The notes under the pieces are model-generated. The model ran no database searches and was not told where the DNA came from. It worked only from the letters and a program-made list of their open reading frames with translations. A stretch of DNA of 64,000 nucleotides from Phoronis australis. Taxonomy: Eukaryota > Phoronida > Phoronidae. Shown here one piece after another: positions 46,406-59,267 of this stretch. The stretch lies in the NCBI GenBank assembly GCA_002633005.1, contig NMRA01000001.1, positions 255,299-319,298 on the forward strand, read 5' to 3'. Numbering within the stretch: position 1 is the stretch's first letter; every line of letters begins with the position of its first letter. Both the position numbers and the translations under genes were made by a program.

Positions 46406-49284
46406 GTGAGTGAAAGGGTGATAACTTCTGTCAGTGTGTTAGCTTGGAGCACATGTGGTTGGTCATCTCAGGTTACCAACACGTGCTATAATTTACAATA
46501 AAATGTCACCTTTTTTGGCCAAACTATATGAATAATCATTGAAATTTATTAATCACTCAAACTGTTATTGTATTTGTCAGTCTTTTAAACCGAGCAAGAC
46601 TGAGCAAGAATAGATCATCATGATACATATGATACAATAATACGAGAGTAAGGTCATCATGAGACATATGATACAATAAGATATACTACCAATGATTCAT
46701 TAAAAGATGACTACATTTCCACGACTATACTGTGACGTCCAGACGTTGCATAAGTCCCTTGAATTAATAAATTGACTGTACTAACAGGCTCTGTGTACAA
46801 AAAGGCAGCCACCAATTACGTAACTATTTCTTGTCTGAAAATGCAATATAGCAATTAAATCAATTCATTAAACATTCCTCCAATAGCGTGTGCTGGAACC
46901 AAATGTTCCTTTGTTGTTGATTTAGCTGCCCATATTCCAAGAGCGAGGGAACGTTCAATGTCTGTTCCATCTGTACTACCATCAGGATGTAAGAATTTGT
47001 TGATTTTTGGATTGGTTTTGCATGTTGTTAAAAGCTGGTGTCTAACAAGCACCATCTTTTGTCGCAAGAGACCAATTTTTGATTCGGACCACTGACACTG
47101 TAATGAAACTTGTATCAAAGGTGGCAATTAAATTAAGATGCACAGGTATTTGGACAATAGGATTGAGAAAATGACCCATTCATTAGTAGCTTCTGGGAAA
47201 AATCTCTTTTTCTCACGTTTCGTTCTCAAACGTGATGGACCACCCTTTTGTTTGGGTTATTGCAGCAGCTGTAATTCTGTTTTCCCCGCCTTCCTTTGTA
47301 AGGATTTTTGATGAATGCCGTACTTGTGAAAGTGCGACATGGTACAAGGGAGTCTATGCCTTGTTGTCAAAAATATTTTCTGGCACATTGTTAAAAATAT
47401 AGAGTGTTATAATTAAACACCTAAATTTTGTAGTTGGAAAGGGAGAGTTGTTTATGTTGAGTAATTCTGAACACCCAAAACAAACCATTTAATTAGAAGA
47501 GTCACCTTATCCCAAAAATGCTGGCTCACACGCACCCGAACAGTGCTTCATGTAGACCTCATCTGCGGAAACTCTCCTCCCCCCAGTCTATTCAAGCAAT
47601 GAGGTAAGTTCAGTTACTGTGGTCTTAGTCAAATTTTGGCAGGCTTGCGTGGTGGTGGTTTGCCAACTTTAAACTTATCCAAGCTTTATGTGGTTACATG
47701 GGGAGTAACAGCTTGGTTCAAGTCAGTGTCATGGTAATGTTTTTGTGCGTGTAATGCTGTTAATGTCAACTTTTGTGTGATTGGTTGCTTACTTAACTTG
47801 GCTTGTGGTTCTTGTACATTTTTAATGCTTACAGTAAGGTTATTTAGGACTTCATCAACTTGTGGGCATAATTTACCAAATATCTACAAATTTACAGAAT
47901 TTAACTGACGTGAAAGTATATTTTTTGGAAGTACAAACTTTAGACTGTACAATTATATTTTTGAATTTATACCAGTCTGCTATTGATTTGGATCACCATG
48001 TCTTTAGTAAAATTTAACTATAAATAAGGGCACAACCGTACCTAAACCGACGCTATCAATAACGTGGCAAAATTTTGTTCAGTGCTATCTCAGTTTTCTA
48101 AATTATTTTATTTTCATTTCATGCAACTTTCAAATTTCTATTTTTGTTACCACTCCATGCAAAAGTGGACACAAAGCAATACCTAACAGCGTAAGGCAAT
48201 ATTGGTCTGTGTAAGTTTCATATGAATTTGATTGGCCATTTCTTTGATGTTCCCAATTTGACAAATTTGGCCATTTTTCTAGGGTCCTACATAATCTTAA
48301 ATATAAAGAGGCTTAGCTATGCTGGTTGCTTGTTCACATTTTATTGGGATTTTCAAACCAAGATCTGCCGTGAGAGATTTATATTGTAATTGCCAGCAAT
48401 AGTAAGACAAGGCCCTGTCTTGGTGATAAATTCTGAGGAACCATCTGTCTGTGTGTCAATTTGGTGTTGGCCATCCAGGGGCTTGTTTTGGGGAAGATGG
48501 CATGGGACTTAAGCCCAAAATTTGGTCTTGCACTCCATATTTCTCATAACTCATTTCTGAAAAATAAATAAATAAATACAAAACAAAAGAACAAGGACTC
48601 TGAGAATATTCCGCACAAGTTAAGTATTGTAAAGCGGGCGCATAAGACCAAAATTTTGTCTTTCGATGACTTAAAAGTCATTTTTCATGAAATAGCCATT
48701 ATCAGTTTCAGAATTCAATGTATTCTGCTCTCCAGTAGTAGACAGTTACACTATTTTTACGTCTGTTTTCTGCGTTTACCTCCCTTGTTCGTCATGAAAT
48801 TTTACAGCATGTTTTTCCATTGAACTTATCACCATTGAAAACACTGGGGGCGACAATAGTATTTTTCTAAGCTATAACTATAAGGAAGTAGTCCACAGCT
48901 AGTTAATTGTGCTTCATAATGTGCTGCTGGTTTATGCAGCATTATGGCCCTGTTGCCAAGTGTCACTTGGAAACTGGCAGAGGATGAAAACCCTGGTATC
49001 ATGAGCGGACAATTCAAGACAGCACCAGATGTTCTGTCATCAAAACCAACTTCTGATTTAGGCTACTTCATATACCATGTGACTGTCAAATTGGTCTCAA
49101 ATTGTTGCACGTCTAAACTTACAAAAGCGTGATTTCTATGATGGGTCAATTTTACTTCAGTTTGTGGGCTTAAAACCAAAACTTTAATAATTGTTTCTTT
49201 CACAGACTCTTAGGTTTTTTGCCGATTGAGGTCAGTTTTGAAGCAAGTAGGTGGTTATTAATATCAATTTTGTTGTTTTTAAAG

Positions 49285-49407
49285 TGCCAACAGCCAGGGC
49301 TGTACCACCAAATCCTCCGGCAGGACAGCGTTCTGTGATCAACGCTTTATTAGACAGGGTCAGCAAGTTGTCATCACAGGATGATGAGGAAATTTATGAA
49401 GACACAG
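49285..49407 (+). CDS. PH-SH2 adaptor exon 11, left copy
   Basis: 123 bases between TTTTAAAG and CAG|GTAAGT, phase 1 to 1, 41 codons. VPTARAVPPNPPAGQRSVIN, then LLDRVSKLSSQDDEEIYEDT. The tyrosine in EEIYED is a strong acidic phosphorylation context. The right copy at 54643 encodes the same peptide except Ile to Met in RSVIN. The symmetric phase means one or two copies both keep the frame; the allelic reading predicts one. Confidence 0.75.
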
Positions 49408-49844
49408 GTAAGTATATTCATGTGGAGAATTTTTCGCTTATGACTGGTCACGGCTGAGATTCCCTTATCCCCAGACAACTTTTATTTGTAGACCTATTCA
49501 CTAATACTTTCTCAACTAATGCGGTGTTTAATAAACCGTCCTAAACTGGTTTTCACTAGCATTGAGTTTACACAGAGCTACAGCCTGAAAATTTGAAAGT
49601 ACGGTTTTGATTTGGTACATTTTATATATTGCTTAATAACTAAACATGGCAACTTTGGTTCACCAAGTTCTCAAATAATCGTTGGATTTACAGTTTTCGT
49701 TATAATTTTATTTTTAATACTCCAGTATACTTTGTATTTTTTTCTTGCCAGGTTGCTATCTTTTGATTAAGTTTTAAGCTTGAAATGCCAAAACACTGGC
49801 AGCCAGCTTTGATCATCAGAGAAATTTTTAAGTCAGTCAGCTCT

Positions 49845-49988
49845 GCCCACCGACCCACCTGAGCTATTGCCCACCGATCCACCTGAGCTATTGCCCACCG
49901 ACCCACCTGAGCTATTGCCCACCGACCCACCTGAGCTATTGCCCACCGACCCACCTGAGCTATTGCCTACCGAATCTCCTGAGCTATT
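49845..49988. repeat. 24-bp VNTR, six units (left copy)
   Basis: Tandem units GCCCACCGACCCACCTGAGC followed by TATT. The sixth unit is diverged. The equivalent place in the right copy (55202) has four units. A 24-base period keeps a minus-strand frame open (GRWAIAQV repeats), which is not evidence of a protein. Intronic. Confidence 0.95.
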
Positions 49989-50892
49989 GCTTGAATTTTC
50001 TCATTGATTTTTCAGCTAGCCTTAAGTCTTTACAACACAGGTTTCATCGCCAGCTGATTACCGTCATTTTGCACGTACTCGCGAATATCACAGTTTTTCG
50101 ATAGCGTGTATACTCCTCGAATAAAATAGTTTGGCATTACTGGCCGATCAACTTCTAATTTGGTCACAGTTTGTTGTTTTTTGTTGTTATGTAGTTCACG
50201 TTGTGTACTGTAAGAATAAATCATGTGGTATTGTTGATTATGATGGGCATTGACTATGTAAATCCTCCAGACATATCAATACTTGGTGTCATTTCTCTTC
50301 AATCCATAACCACAGTTGTAATTACTATCTTTAGTTATTCACTCATTCATTGATTTTTAAAAATCGAAAACCACACTGTGTTGCTTTTTATAGCTGAATA
50401 TTGCCATAACGTTTACTTTTAACAAAAAGTATTGGTTTATGTATTTTGCCAGTATGTACAGGCAAAGATGTTTACTAAAAGTTTATGGTCACTTAATTGG
50501 GTCTCGCTCGCACTTGACAATGCAGTCATTACAACTGACTGTGTCTCTCAGAGCACAGGTCACAGAACCAGCTGTGAAAATTCCTACATATCTTTAGAAA
50601 TGCACGTTTTCCTTCAGTTAAGCGAATTATTCACGGCATGCGTGGCCTGTCCATTTCATTGAGATAGCTAGATGAATTGCCTAATTCATGAGGGTAGGCG
50701 TACTTTGATGTTGTGAGGGAGACTTGCAGTTCTTCAAATCCGAACAAAACTAATGGCCAAAATTTTCATTTTATCAATTTTCCAATGCTGGCTGTCGTGG
50801 TTAAGAAAATGCTATAAATTTCGTGGCGTGTTTGTTGATGACTGCTGTACGTCAAAGTTTCCAAATAATGGAAGTATCATTTTAGCACCACA

Positions 50893-51888
50893 NNNNNNNN
50901 NNNNNNNNNNNNNNNNNNNNNNNNNNNNNNNNNNNNNNNNNNNNNNNNNNNNNNNNNNNNNNNNNNNNNNNNNNNNNNNNNNNNNNNNNNNNNNNNNNNN
51001 NNNNNNNNNNNNNNNNNNNNNNNNNNNNNNNNNNNNNNNNNNNNNNNNNNNNNNNNNNNNNNNNNNNNNNNNNNNNNNNNNNNNNNNNNNNNNNNNNNNN
51101 NNNNNNNNNNNNNNNNNNNNNNNNNNNNNNNNNNNNNNNNNNNNNNNNNNNNNNNNNNNNNNNNNNNNNNNNNNNNNNNNNNNNNNNNNNNNNNNNNNNN
51201 NNNNNNNNNNNNNNNNNNNNNNNNNNNNNNNNNNNNNNNNNNNNNNNNNNNNNNNNNNNNNNNNNNNNNNNNNNNNNNNNNNNNNNNNNNNNNNNNNNNN
51301 NNNNNNNNNNNNNNNNNNNNNNNNNNNNNNNNNNNNNNNNNNNNNNNNNNNNNNNNNNNNNNNNNNNNNNNNNNNNNNNNNNNNNNNNNNNNNNNNNNNN
51401 NNNNNNNNNNNNNNNNNNNNNNNNNNNNNNNNNNNNNNNNNNNNNNNNNNNNNNNNNNNNNNNNNNNNNNNNNNNNNNNNNNNNNNNNNNNNNNNNNNNN
51501 NNNNNNNNNNNNNNNNNNNNNNNNNNNNNNNNNNNNNNNNNNNNNNNNNNNNNNNNNNNNNNNNNNNNNNNNNNNNNNNNNNNNNNNNNNNNNNNNNNNN
51601 NNNNNNNNNNNNNNNNNNNNNNNNNNNNNNNNNNNNNNNNNNNNNNNNNNNNNNNNNNNNNNNNNNNNNNNNNNNNNNNNNNNNNNNNNNNNNNNNNNNN
51701 NNNNNNNNNNNNNNNNNNNNNNNNNNNNNNNNNNNNNNNNNNNNNNNNNNNNNNNNNNNNNNNNNNNNNNNNNNNNNNNNNNNNNNNNNNNNNNNNNNNN
51801 NNNNNNNNNNNNNNNNNNNNNNNNNNNNNNNNNNNNNNNNNNNNNNNNNNNNNNNNNNNNNNNNNNNNNNNNNNNNNNNNNNNNNNNN
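50893..51888. other. Assembly gap (996 N)
   Basis: The gap lies exactly between the two 4.3-kb copies. Long open frames across it are N artefacts. Confidence 0.99.
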
Positions 51889-54642
51889 ACCGAGCAAGAC
51901 TGAGCAAGAATAGATCATCATGATACATATGATACAATAATACGAGAGTAAGGTCATCATGAGACATATTATACAATAAGACATACTACCAATGATTCAT
52001 TAAAAGATGACTACATTTCCACGACTATACTGTGACGTCCAGACGTTGCATAAGTCCCTTGAATTAATAAATTGACTGCACTAACAGGCTCTGTGTACAA
52101 AAAAGCAGCCACCAATTACGTAACTATTTCTTGTCTGAAAATGCAACATAGTAATGTGCAATTAAATCAATTCATTAAACATTCCTCCAATAGTGTGTGC
52201 TGGAACCAAATGTTCCTTTGTTGTTGATTTAGCTGTCCATATTCCAAGAGCGAGGGAACGTTCAATGTCTGTTCCATCTGTACTACCATCAGGATGTAAG
52301 AATTTGTTGATTTTTGGACTGGTTTTGCATGTTGTTAAAAGCTGGTGTCTAACAAGCACCATCTTTTGTCACAAGAGACCAATTTTTGATTCGGACCACT
52401 CACTGTAATGAAACTTGTGTATCAAAGGTGGCAAATTAAGATGCACAGGTATTTGGACAATAGGATTGAGAAAATGACCCATTCATTAGTAGCTTCCGGG
52501 AAAAAATCCCTTTTTCTCAAGTTTCGTTCTCAAACGTGATGGATCACCCTTTTGTTTGGGTTATTGCAGCAGATGTAATTCTGTTTGCCTCGCTTTTCCT
52601 TTGTAAGGATTTTTGATGAATTACGTACTTGTGAAAGTGCGACATGGTACAAAGGAGTCTATGCCATGTTGTCAAAAATATTTTCTGGCACATTGTTAAA
52701 AATATAGAGAGTGTTATAATTAAACTCCTAAATTTTGTAGTTGGGGAACGGGAGGGTTGTTGATGATGAGTAATTCTGAACACCCAAAACAAACCGTTTA
52801 ATTAGAAGAGCCACCTTATCTTAAAAATGCTGGCTCACTTGAAAACGTCACACACACCTGAACAGTGCTTCATGTAGACCTCATCTGTGGAAACTCTCCT
52901 CCCCCCAGTCTATTCAAGCAATGAGGAAAGTTCAGTTACTGTGGTCTTAGTCAAATTTTGGCAGGTTTGCATGGTGGTGGTTTGCCAACTTTAAACTTAT
53001 CCGAGCTTTATGTGGTTACATGGGGAGTAACAGCTTGTTTTTGTGCATGTAATGCTGTTAATGTTAACTTTTGTGTGATTGGTTGTTTACTTAACTTGGC
53101 TTCACTGTCATTGGTGGTTCTTGTACACTTTTGATGCTTACAGTAAGGTTATTTAGGACTTCATCAACTTGTGGGCGTAATTTACCAAATATCTCCAAAA
53201 CTATAGAATTTATCTGACGTGAAAGCATATTTTTTGGAAGTATAAACTTAAGACTGTACAATTATATTTTTGAATTTATACCAGTCTGCTATTGATTTGG
53301 ATCACCATGTCTTTAGTAAAATTTAACTATAAATAAGGGTACAACTGTACCTAAACCGACGCTATCAATAACGTGGCAAAATTTTGTTCAGTGCTATCTC
53401 AGTTTTCTAAATTATTTCATTTTCATTTCATCCAACTTTCAAATTTCTATTTTTGTTACCGCCCCGTGCAAAAGTGGACACAAAGCAATACCTAACAGCG
53501 TAAGGCAATATTGGTATGTGTAAGTTTCATATGAATTTGATTGGCCATTTCTTTGATGTTCCAAATTTGACAAATTTGGCCATTTTTCCAGGGTCCTACA
53601 TAATCTTAAATATAAAGTAGCTTTTAAGGTATGCTGGTTGCTTGTTCACATTTTATTGGGGATTTTCAAGCCATAGCCAACATCTGCCGTGAGAGATTTA
53701 TATAATTGTAATTGCCAGCTATAATAAGACAACGTCCTGTCTTGGTGATAAATTCTGAGAAACCATCTGTCTGTGTGTCAATTTGGTGTTGGCCATCCAG
53801 GGGCTTGTTTTGGGGAAGATGGCATGGGACTTAAGCCCAAAATTTGGTCTTGCACTCCATATTTCTCATTATGATAACTCATTTCTGAAAAATAAATAAA
53901 TAAATAAATATAAAACAAAAGAACAAGGACTCTGAGAGTATTCCGCACAAGTTAAGTATCGTAAAGCGGGCGCATAAGACCAAAATTTTGTCTTTCGATG
54001 ACTTAAAAGTCATTTTTCATGAAATAGCCATTCTCAGTTTCAGAATTCAATGTATTCTGCTCTCCAGTAGTAGACAGTTACACTATTTTTACGTCTGTTT
54101 TCTGCGTTTACCTCCCTTGTTCGTCATGAAAATTTACAGCATGTTTTTCCATTGAACTTATCACCATTGAAAACACTGGGGGCGACAATAGTATTTTTCT
54201 AAGCTATAACTATAAGGAAGTAGTCCACAGCTAGTTAATTGTGCTTCATAATTAGCTGTTGCTTTATGCAGCATTATGGCCCTGTTGCCAAGTGTCACTT
54301 GGAAACTGTTGCCAAGTGTCACTTGGAAACTGGAAGAGGATGAAAACCCTGGTGTCATGAGCAGACAATTCAAGACAGTACCAGATGTTCTGTCATCAAA
54401 ACCAACTTCTGATTTAGGCTACTTCATATGCCATGTGACTGTCAAATTGGTCTCAAATTGTTGCACGTCCAAACTTACAAAAGCGTGATTTCTATGTATG
54501 GGTCAATTTTACTTCAGTTTGTGGGCTTAAAACCAAAACTTTAATAATTGTTTCTTTCACAGACTCTAAGGTTTTTTTGCTGACTGAGGTCAGTTTTGAA
54601 GCAAGTAGGTGGTTATTAATACCAATTTTGTTGTTTTTAAAG

Positions 54643-54765
54643 TGCCAACAGCCAGGGCTGTACCACCAAATCCTCCAGCAGGACAGCGTTCTGTGATGAA
54701 CGCTTTATTAGACAGGGTCAGCAAGTTGTCATCGCAGGATGATGAGGAGATTTATGAAGACACAG
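54643..54765 (+). CDS. PH-SH2 adaptor exon 11, right copy
   Basis: Same borders, phases and length as the exon at 49285, and 40 of 41 codons encode the same residue. It is contiguous with the unique sequence leading to exon 12, so this is the copy to keep in a merged model. Confidence 0.75.
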
Positions 54766-55201
54766 GTAAGTATATTCATGTGGAGAATTTTTCGCTTATG
54801 ACTGGTCACGGCTGAGATTCCCTTAGCCCCAGACAACTTTTATTTGTAGACCTATTCACTAATACTTTCTCAACTAATGCGGTGTTTAATAAACCGTCCT
54901 AAACTGGTTTTCACTAGCATTGAGTTTACACAGAGCTACAGCCTGAAAATTTGAAAGTACGGTTTTGATTTGGTACATTTTATATATTGCTTAATAACTA
55001 AACATGGCAACTTTGGTTCACCAAGTTCTCAAATAATCGTTGGATTTACAGTTTTCGTTATAATTTTATTTTTAATACTCCAGTATACTTTGTATTTTTT
55101 CTTGCCAGGTTGCTATCTTTTGATTAAGTTTTAAGCTTGAAATGCCAAAACACTGGCAGCCAGCTTTGATCGTCAGAGAAATTTTTAAGTCAGTCAGCTC
55201 T

Positions 55202-55297
55202 GCCCACCGACCCACCTGAGCTATTGCCCACCGACCCACCTGAGCTATTGCCCACCGACCCACCTGAGCTATTGCCTACCAAATCTCCTGAGCTATT
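55202..55297. repeat. 24-bp VNTR, four units (right copy)
   Basis: Same unit as at 49845, with two units fewer, including loss of the one carrying CGATCC. The copy-number change is what one expects between alleles of a minisatellite. Confidence 0.95.
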
Positions 55298-56830
55298 GCT
55301 TGAATTTTCTCATTGATTTTTCAGCTAGCCTTAAGTCTTTACAACACAGGTTTCATCGCCAGCTGATTACCGTCATTTTGCACGTACTCGCGAATACCAC
55401 AGTTTTTCGATAGCGTGTATACTCCTCGAATAAAATAGTTTGGCATTACTGGCCGATCAACTTCTAATTTGGTCACAGTTTGTTGTTTTTTGTTGTTATG
55501 TAGTTCGCGTTGTGTACTGTAAGAATAAATCATGTGATATTGTTAATTAGGATGGGCATTAAATATCATGTAAATCCTCCAGACATATCAATACTTCATT
55601 TCTCTTCAATCCATAACCACTTGTGATTACTATCTTTAGTTAGTCACTCATTCATTGATTTTTAAAAATCGAAAACCACACTGTGTTGCTTTTTATAGCT
55701 GAATATTGCCATAACGTTTACTTTTAACAAAAAGTATTGGTTTATGTATTTTGCCAGTATGTACAGGCAAAGATGTTTACTAAAAGTTCATGGTCACTTA
55801 ATTGGGTCTCGCTCGCACTTGTCAATGCAGTCATTACAACTGACTGTGTGACTCAGACGCCGCGCACTCTTTGATCCTCAGGTTAAAGTCGCTCAGAGCA
55901 CAGGTCACAGAACCAGCTGTGAAAATTCCTAGAAATGCACGTTTTCCTTCAGTTAAGTTAATTATTCACGGCATTTGTGGCCTGTCCATTTCATTGAGAT
56001 AGCTAGATGAATTGCCTAATTCATGAGGGTAGGCGTACTTTGATGTTGTGAGTGAGACTTGCAGTTCTTCAAATCCGAACAAAACTAATGGCCAAAATTT
56101 TCATTTTATCAATTTTCCAATGCTCGCTGTCGTGGTTAAGAAAATGCTATAAATTTCGTGGCGTGTTTGTTGATGACTGCTGTACGTCAAAATTTCCAAA
56201 TAATGGAAGTATCATTTTAGCACCACACGTTCAACTATTGGGCTTTGGGTAGTTGCATGGTAGGGGCAGTTATATAACAAAAAGATAGCTGGCTCCGGGT
56301 CATTAAGTTATATAGTCTTCTATGGGATGTCGCCTTTAAGGCTGAACCAATCGTTCTATGTGTAACAAGTAACCCAGAAGCGAGGTCATCTTTATGAATA
56401 TTCACAACTATATCACTCATTTAGTTTCAGCTCTCAGTACACTGTCGCTTTTGTACTCTTTTGACTGACGTGACTACTTGATGGCCAATTGTCTTCCGCA
56501 GCTTAAAGAATTATTTGAGCTTAGCCTTGAGTCATTGGTAGAACATGGTAATTAACTCTCCTAGTTTTCCTCACAAAACAGGAACTTAGGTCAGAATTCT
56601 TGACTTGAAAGATTGATGGTGCTTGCGTCTCTTGTACAAATTTATTGATGATTGAGGTACAATTAAGGTGATGCAAAACCAGGACTAGTTTCTATTTGTT
56701 AGAGGCAACTGCCATGCTCTTTAAGAGTTTTGATGCCTTTCTATGGCAGACGACACTAGGTGTCGCTAGAGTGAGTGCATGATTTCTTGTAGTCTGTCAA
56801 ATAGATTCACTCTTGTTGTCTTCTTTGCAG

Positions 56831-56956
56831 AAAACGGTGAGGACTTTTATGACGAAGGAGTTTCAGGTGCGACCTCTGGTGGAGGCTTGTCTGAGCTGCA
56901 GAGGACACTTAGGGCGAGACGTAATGTTATTCATGATGTGGAAGATTACGAATCAC
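56831..56956 (+). CDS. PH-SH2 adaptor exon 12 (tail)
   Basis: 126 bases between TTTGCAG and CAC|GTGAGT, phase 1 to 1, about residues 438-479. ENGEDFYDEGVSGATSGGGL, then LQRTLRARRNVIHDVEDYES. Two more acidic tyrosines (EDFYDE, VEDYES) flank a basic helix-like stretch (RTLRARR). Confidence 0.8.
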
Positions 56957-58609
56957 GTGAGTAACAGGACTCTATCTCATTGGTTAGAAATATTGGCTCG
57001 AGGGCAAATTGTTATGATTTTTTTTCTAGAAAGCACCATCGATTTTGGTCCCTATTCCATATTGTTTTATTTGTTGTTGGTAAAAATTCATAAACAAAAA
57101 CTGTTTGAAAGAAAACCTACTTTCAAACTGCAAACAAGGTACATACTTTAGATCGATATTTGGAAGGGCCATTGATTCGAGGACCAATAGTTTGACTGTA
57201 TCTCCTTATACCCGTTAAAGGATCTTTGTGAGATTTGATGGATGTGCTCATATGGAGATGGCAGCCGATGACAATGAGTTTCAGACTAATCGGATTACAG
57301 CTGTGCCCTTTGGTGTAAATTTTTTCTCCTATATCTTAGGAGTTTTTTGGCTTATTTTCATAAGATTTCGCAGATATTTTTGTGTTAAAGATTGACAACG
57401 CTACCGTCTTAATTCAGACGAGTTTGATGCCTTCTGCACCATCTATTGGCCATTTTTATGGGACCAAAAACACCCACAGAAGCACACCGTTTGCTGTGCT
57501 GTCGTGGGCGCATGTAATGATCCTCGACATTGCTTTTGGTTAGTTTATCAGTTAATTTTCATCCGTGCAGAAGGCCAATATGCTGAAGGGTCATTATACT
57601 GAAAGGCAATTGGTTTGAAAGGCTTGTCCGAATATGGAAAAAGTATACCAAAAGTGGTAAAAATGTCAAATGAAATTAAATGCATAACAATTTGTAATAC
57701 TTTTACTGTGCTGTAGGAAAATATGCATTCGGTCTGAGTAAATGGCGATTGTTTCTTAAATGGGGTTACTGAGATTTTATTGGAAATGTCGAACTAGCAG
57801 TTAAGCTAATTCCTTATCTCTGTGATTGTTTAGCCAAGTAGTTAGAAACACAGCGTATAGCGACGATGTGAATATGAAGTAGGTTGAAATTGCCAAATAT
57901 TTTGAGAATGTTTTTTTTGGCGACAACGATTTACCGCAAACCACTGAACTGTCTCCAGTTAGTACATTGTATCTTGATGTGGTGGAGAATAACACTGCCT
58001 GATGTGAGTTTGTGAGCCCGTAAGCTACGTCACTAGTGCGAAGGTCGCCTAGTTTCAGAATTTTTTGGTTTCACAATTACAAGTTGTCAATGAAAGCAAC
58101 TTACTGCACTTTGTTTAGCATAGGTGATGTTCAAATAGCATGGTTGTTGAGTTCCTGTTATACATTAGCTTAGTTAGGAGCATGCAAACACATCAGATTT
58201 CTTTAAACACCCATTGGTTACCTGAGACGGGAAGTAGCAAGCTTCAACCTGCCACCAAAGTGTCGAGAAATTCACAAATTAGAATGATGACGTCAATAAG
58301 TGCAGAGCCTTAGAGTCATCATTTTTCAGAGTGTCATCCTTTGGACCACTTGCCAGAATTTCATTTCGGATTGTCCGCCCTTCAGACCATAATGGCCCTT
58401 TGCACTGTCAAGTGAACCTCCACGAATGTCTGGCCGGGTGTACTGTATCATTTGTAAAACATGTCAATCTTGAATTATAGTCAATGTGAGGGCTTGTTAT
58501 CTAAAGTCACAGGGGTCTTTAAAGCCTCATTCTGATTTTTCAGTGTTGAGAGCTTGTTCGTAGTCGTTGTTTTTGAAACATGTACTATTGTCCGTGACTT
58601 CTGTTTTAG
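56957..58609. other. Adaptor intron 12; nothing recognised
   Basis: No exon or repeat that I can support. Confidence 0.4.
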
Positions 58610-58738
58610 CCGACAGCTTTCCCCAGCCTCTTTCGACAAGGGGGCGTTTCAGTAGCGAAGGAGCGGTACCTGTTGGTGTTATTCCTAGCCAAGGCCGTCG
58701 GTTTTCTGGTGCTGCCATCAATTCACAACAAAACCTTG
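58610..58738 (+). CDS. PH-SH2 adaptor exon 13 (tail)
   Basis: 129 bases between CTGTTTTAG and TTG|GTAATA, phase 1 to 1. It is a low-complexity basic segment (STRGRFSSEGAVPVGVIP, RRFSGAAINSQQNL) with RRFS and GRFS serines in basic contexts. No domain. Confidence 0.7.
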
Positions 58739-58814
58739 GTAATAAGTTGCTATTATAACCATCTTCAGTTCTGGATGTAACTGTGATACCTAGGCAGATC
58801 CAGGGGGTCAAGGG

Positions 58815-58878
58815 GTCCGGACCCCTCTTATTTTTATTTTAATGATGTCCGGACCCCTCTTATTTTTATTTTAATGAT
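58815..58878. repeat. Two 32-bp tandem units
   Basis: GTCCGGACCCCTCTTATTTT plus ATTTTAATGAT occurs twice exactly in succession. It is preceded by a GGGGGTCAAGGGGTCCGGAC foldback resembling the end of a CAGATCCAGG-type element. Intronic. Confidence 0.9.
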
Positions 58879-59267
58879 GTCAGACTTAGAATTTTCAGAT
58901 TGTTGACTTTGACCTCCTTTGATCTGCCCCCCCCCCCATCCTTTAAAAAAAATCCTGGTTCCACCTCTGTCGTAGTAATAAATGTAATAATAATAACAAT
59001 CATCACTTTACCACTACTACAGAAGCTCAAAAGCAGGCCAATGTCAGTGAGTTCTAAAAGCTACGCTATTAGTCAGTCAACATTGTGGAATATGTACAGC
59101 ATTTCATTGCCTTGCAGAAAGTGAACTCTGTGAACTGTCTTCGTAGTTTTGACAGTTCATTCAGCATCTCACCACGCTTTTCACTAATGTATTTATTTTA
59201 GGTAAAATAAAATTAAGTAATGTTGGTGTTTATTTATTATACTAACAACAGTACAATAGTGTTTATT

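Larger units (their letters stand above)
46589..50892. repeat. 4.3-kb duplicate, left copy
   Basis: Matches 51889-56227 along its whole length with scattered substitutions and small indels (a few percent by eye). The left copy runs exactly into the gap at 50893 and the right copy starts exactly after it at 51889. Outside, the sequences are unique. It contains exon 11 and a 24-bp VNTR. Best read as two haplotypes of one locus. Confidence 0.85.
51889..56227. repeat. 4.3-kb duplicate, right copy
   Basis: Counterpart of 46589-50892. Differences include four instead of six VNTR units, a 21-base tandem duplication near 54290-54330 (TTGCCAAGTGTCACTTGGAA twice), and several small indels. It continues into unique sequence at 56228. 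Confidence 0.85.

Noticed and set aside
46855-47127. Minus-strand frame seen again at 52162 with few residue changes
   Set aside because: The match only reflects the 4.3-kb duplicate; conservation between alleles is not evidence of coding. No domain is recognised.
50753-51984. Open frames of 360-390 codons
   Set aside because: They are made almost entirely of N from the assembly gap at 50893-51888. The same applies to frames across the gap at 5119-5364.
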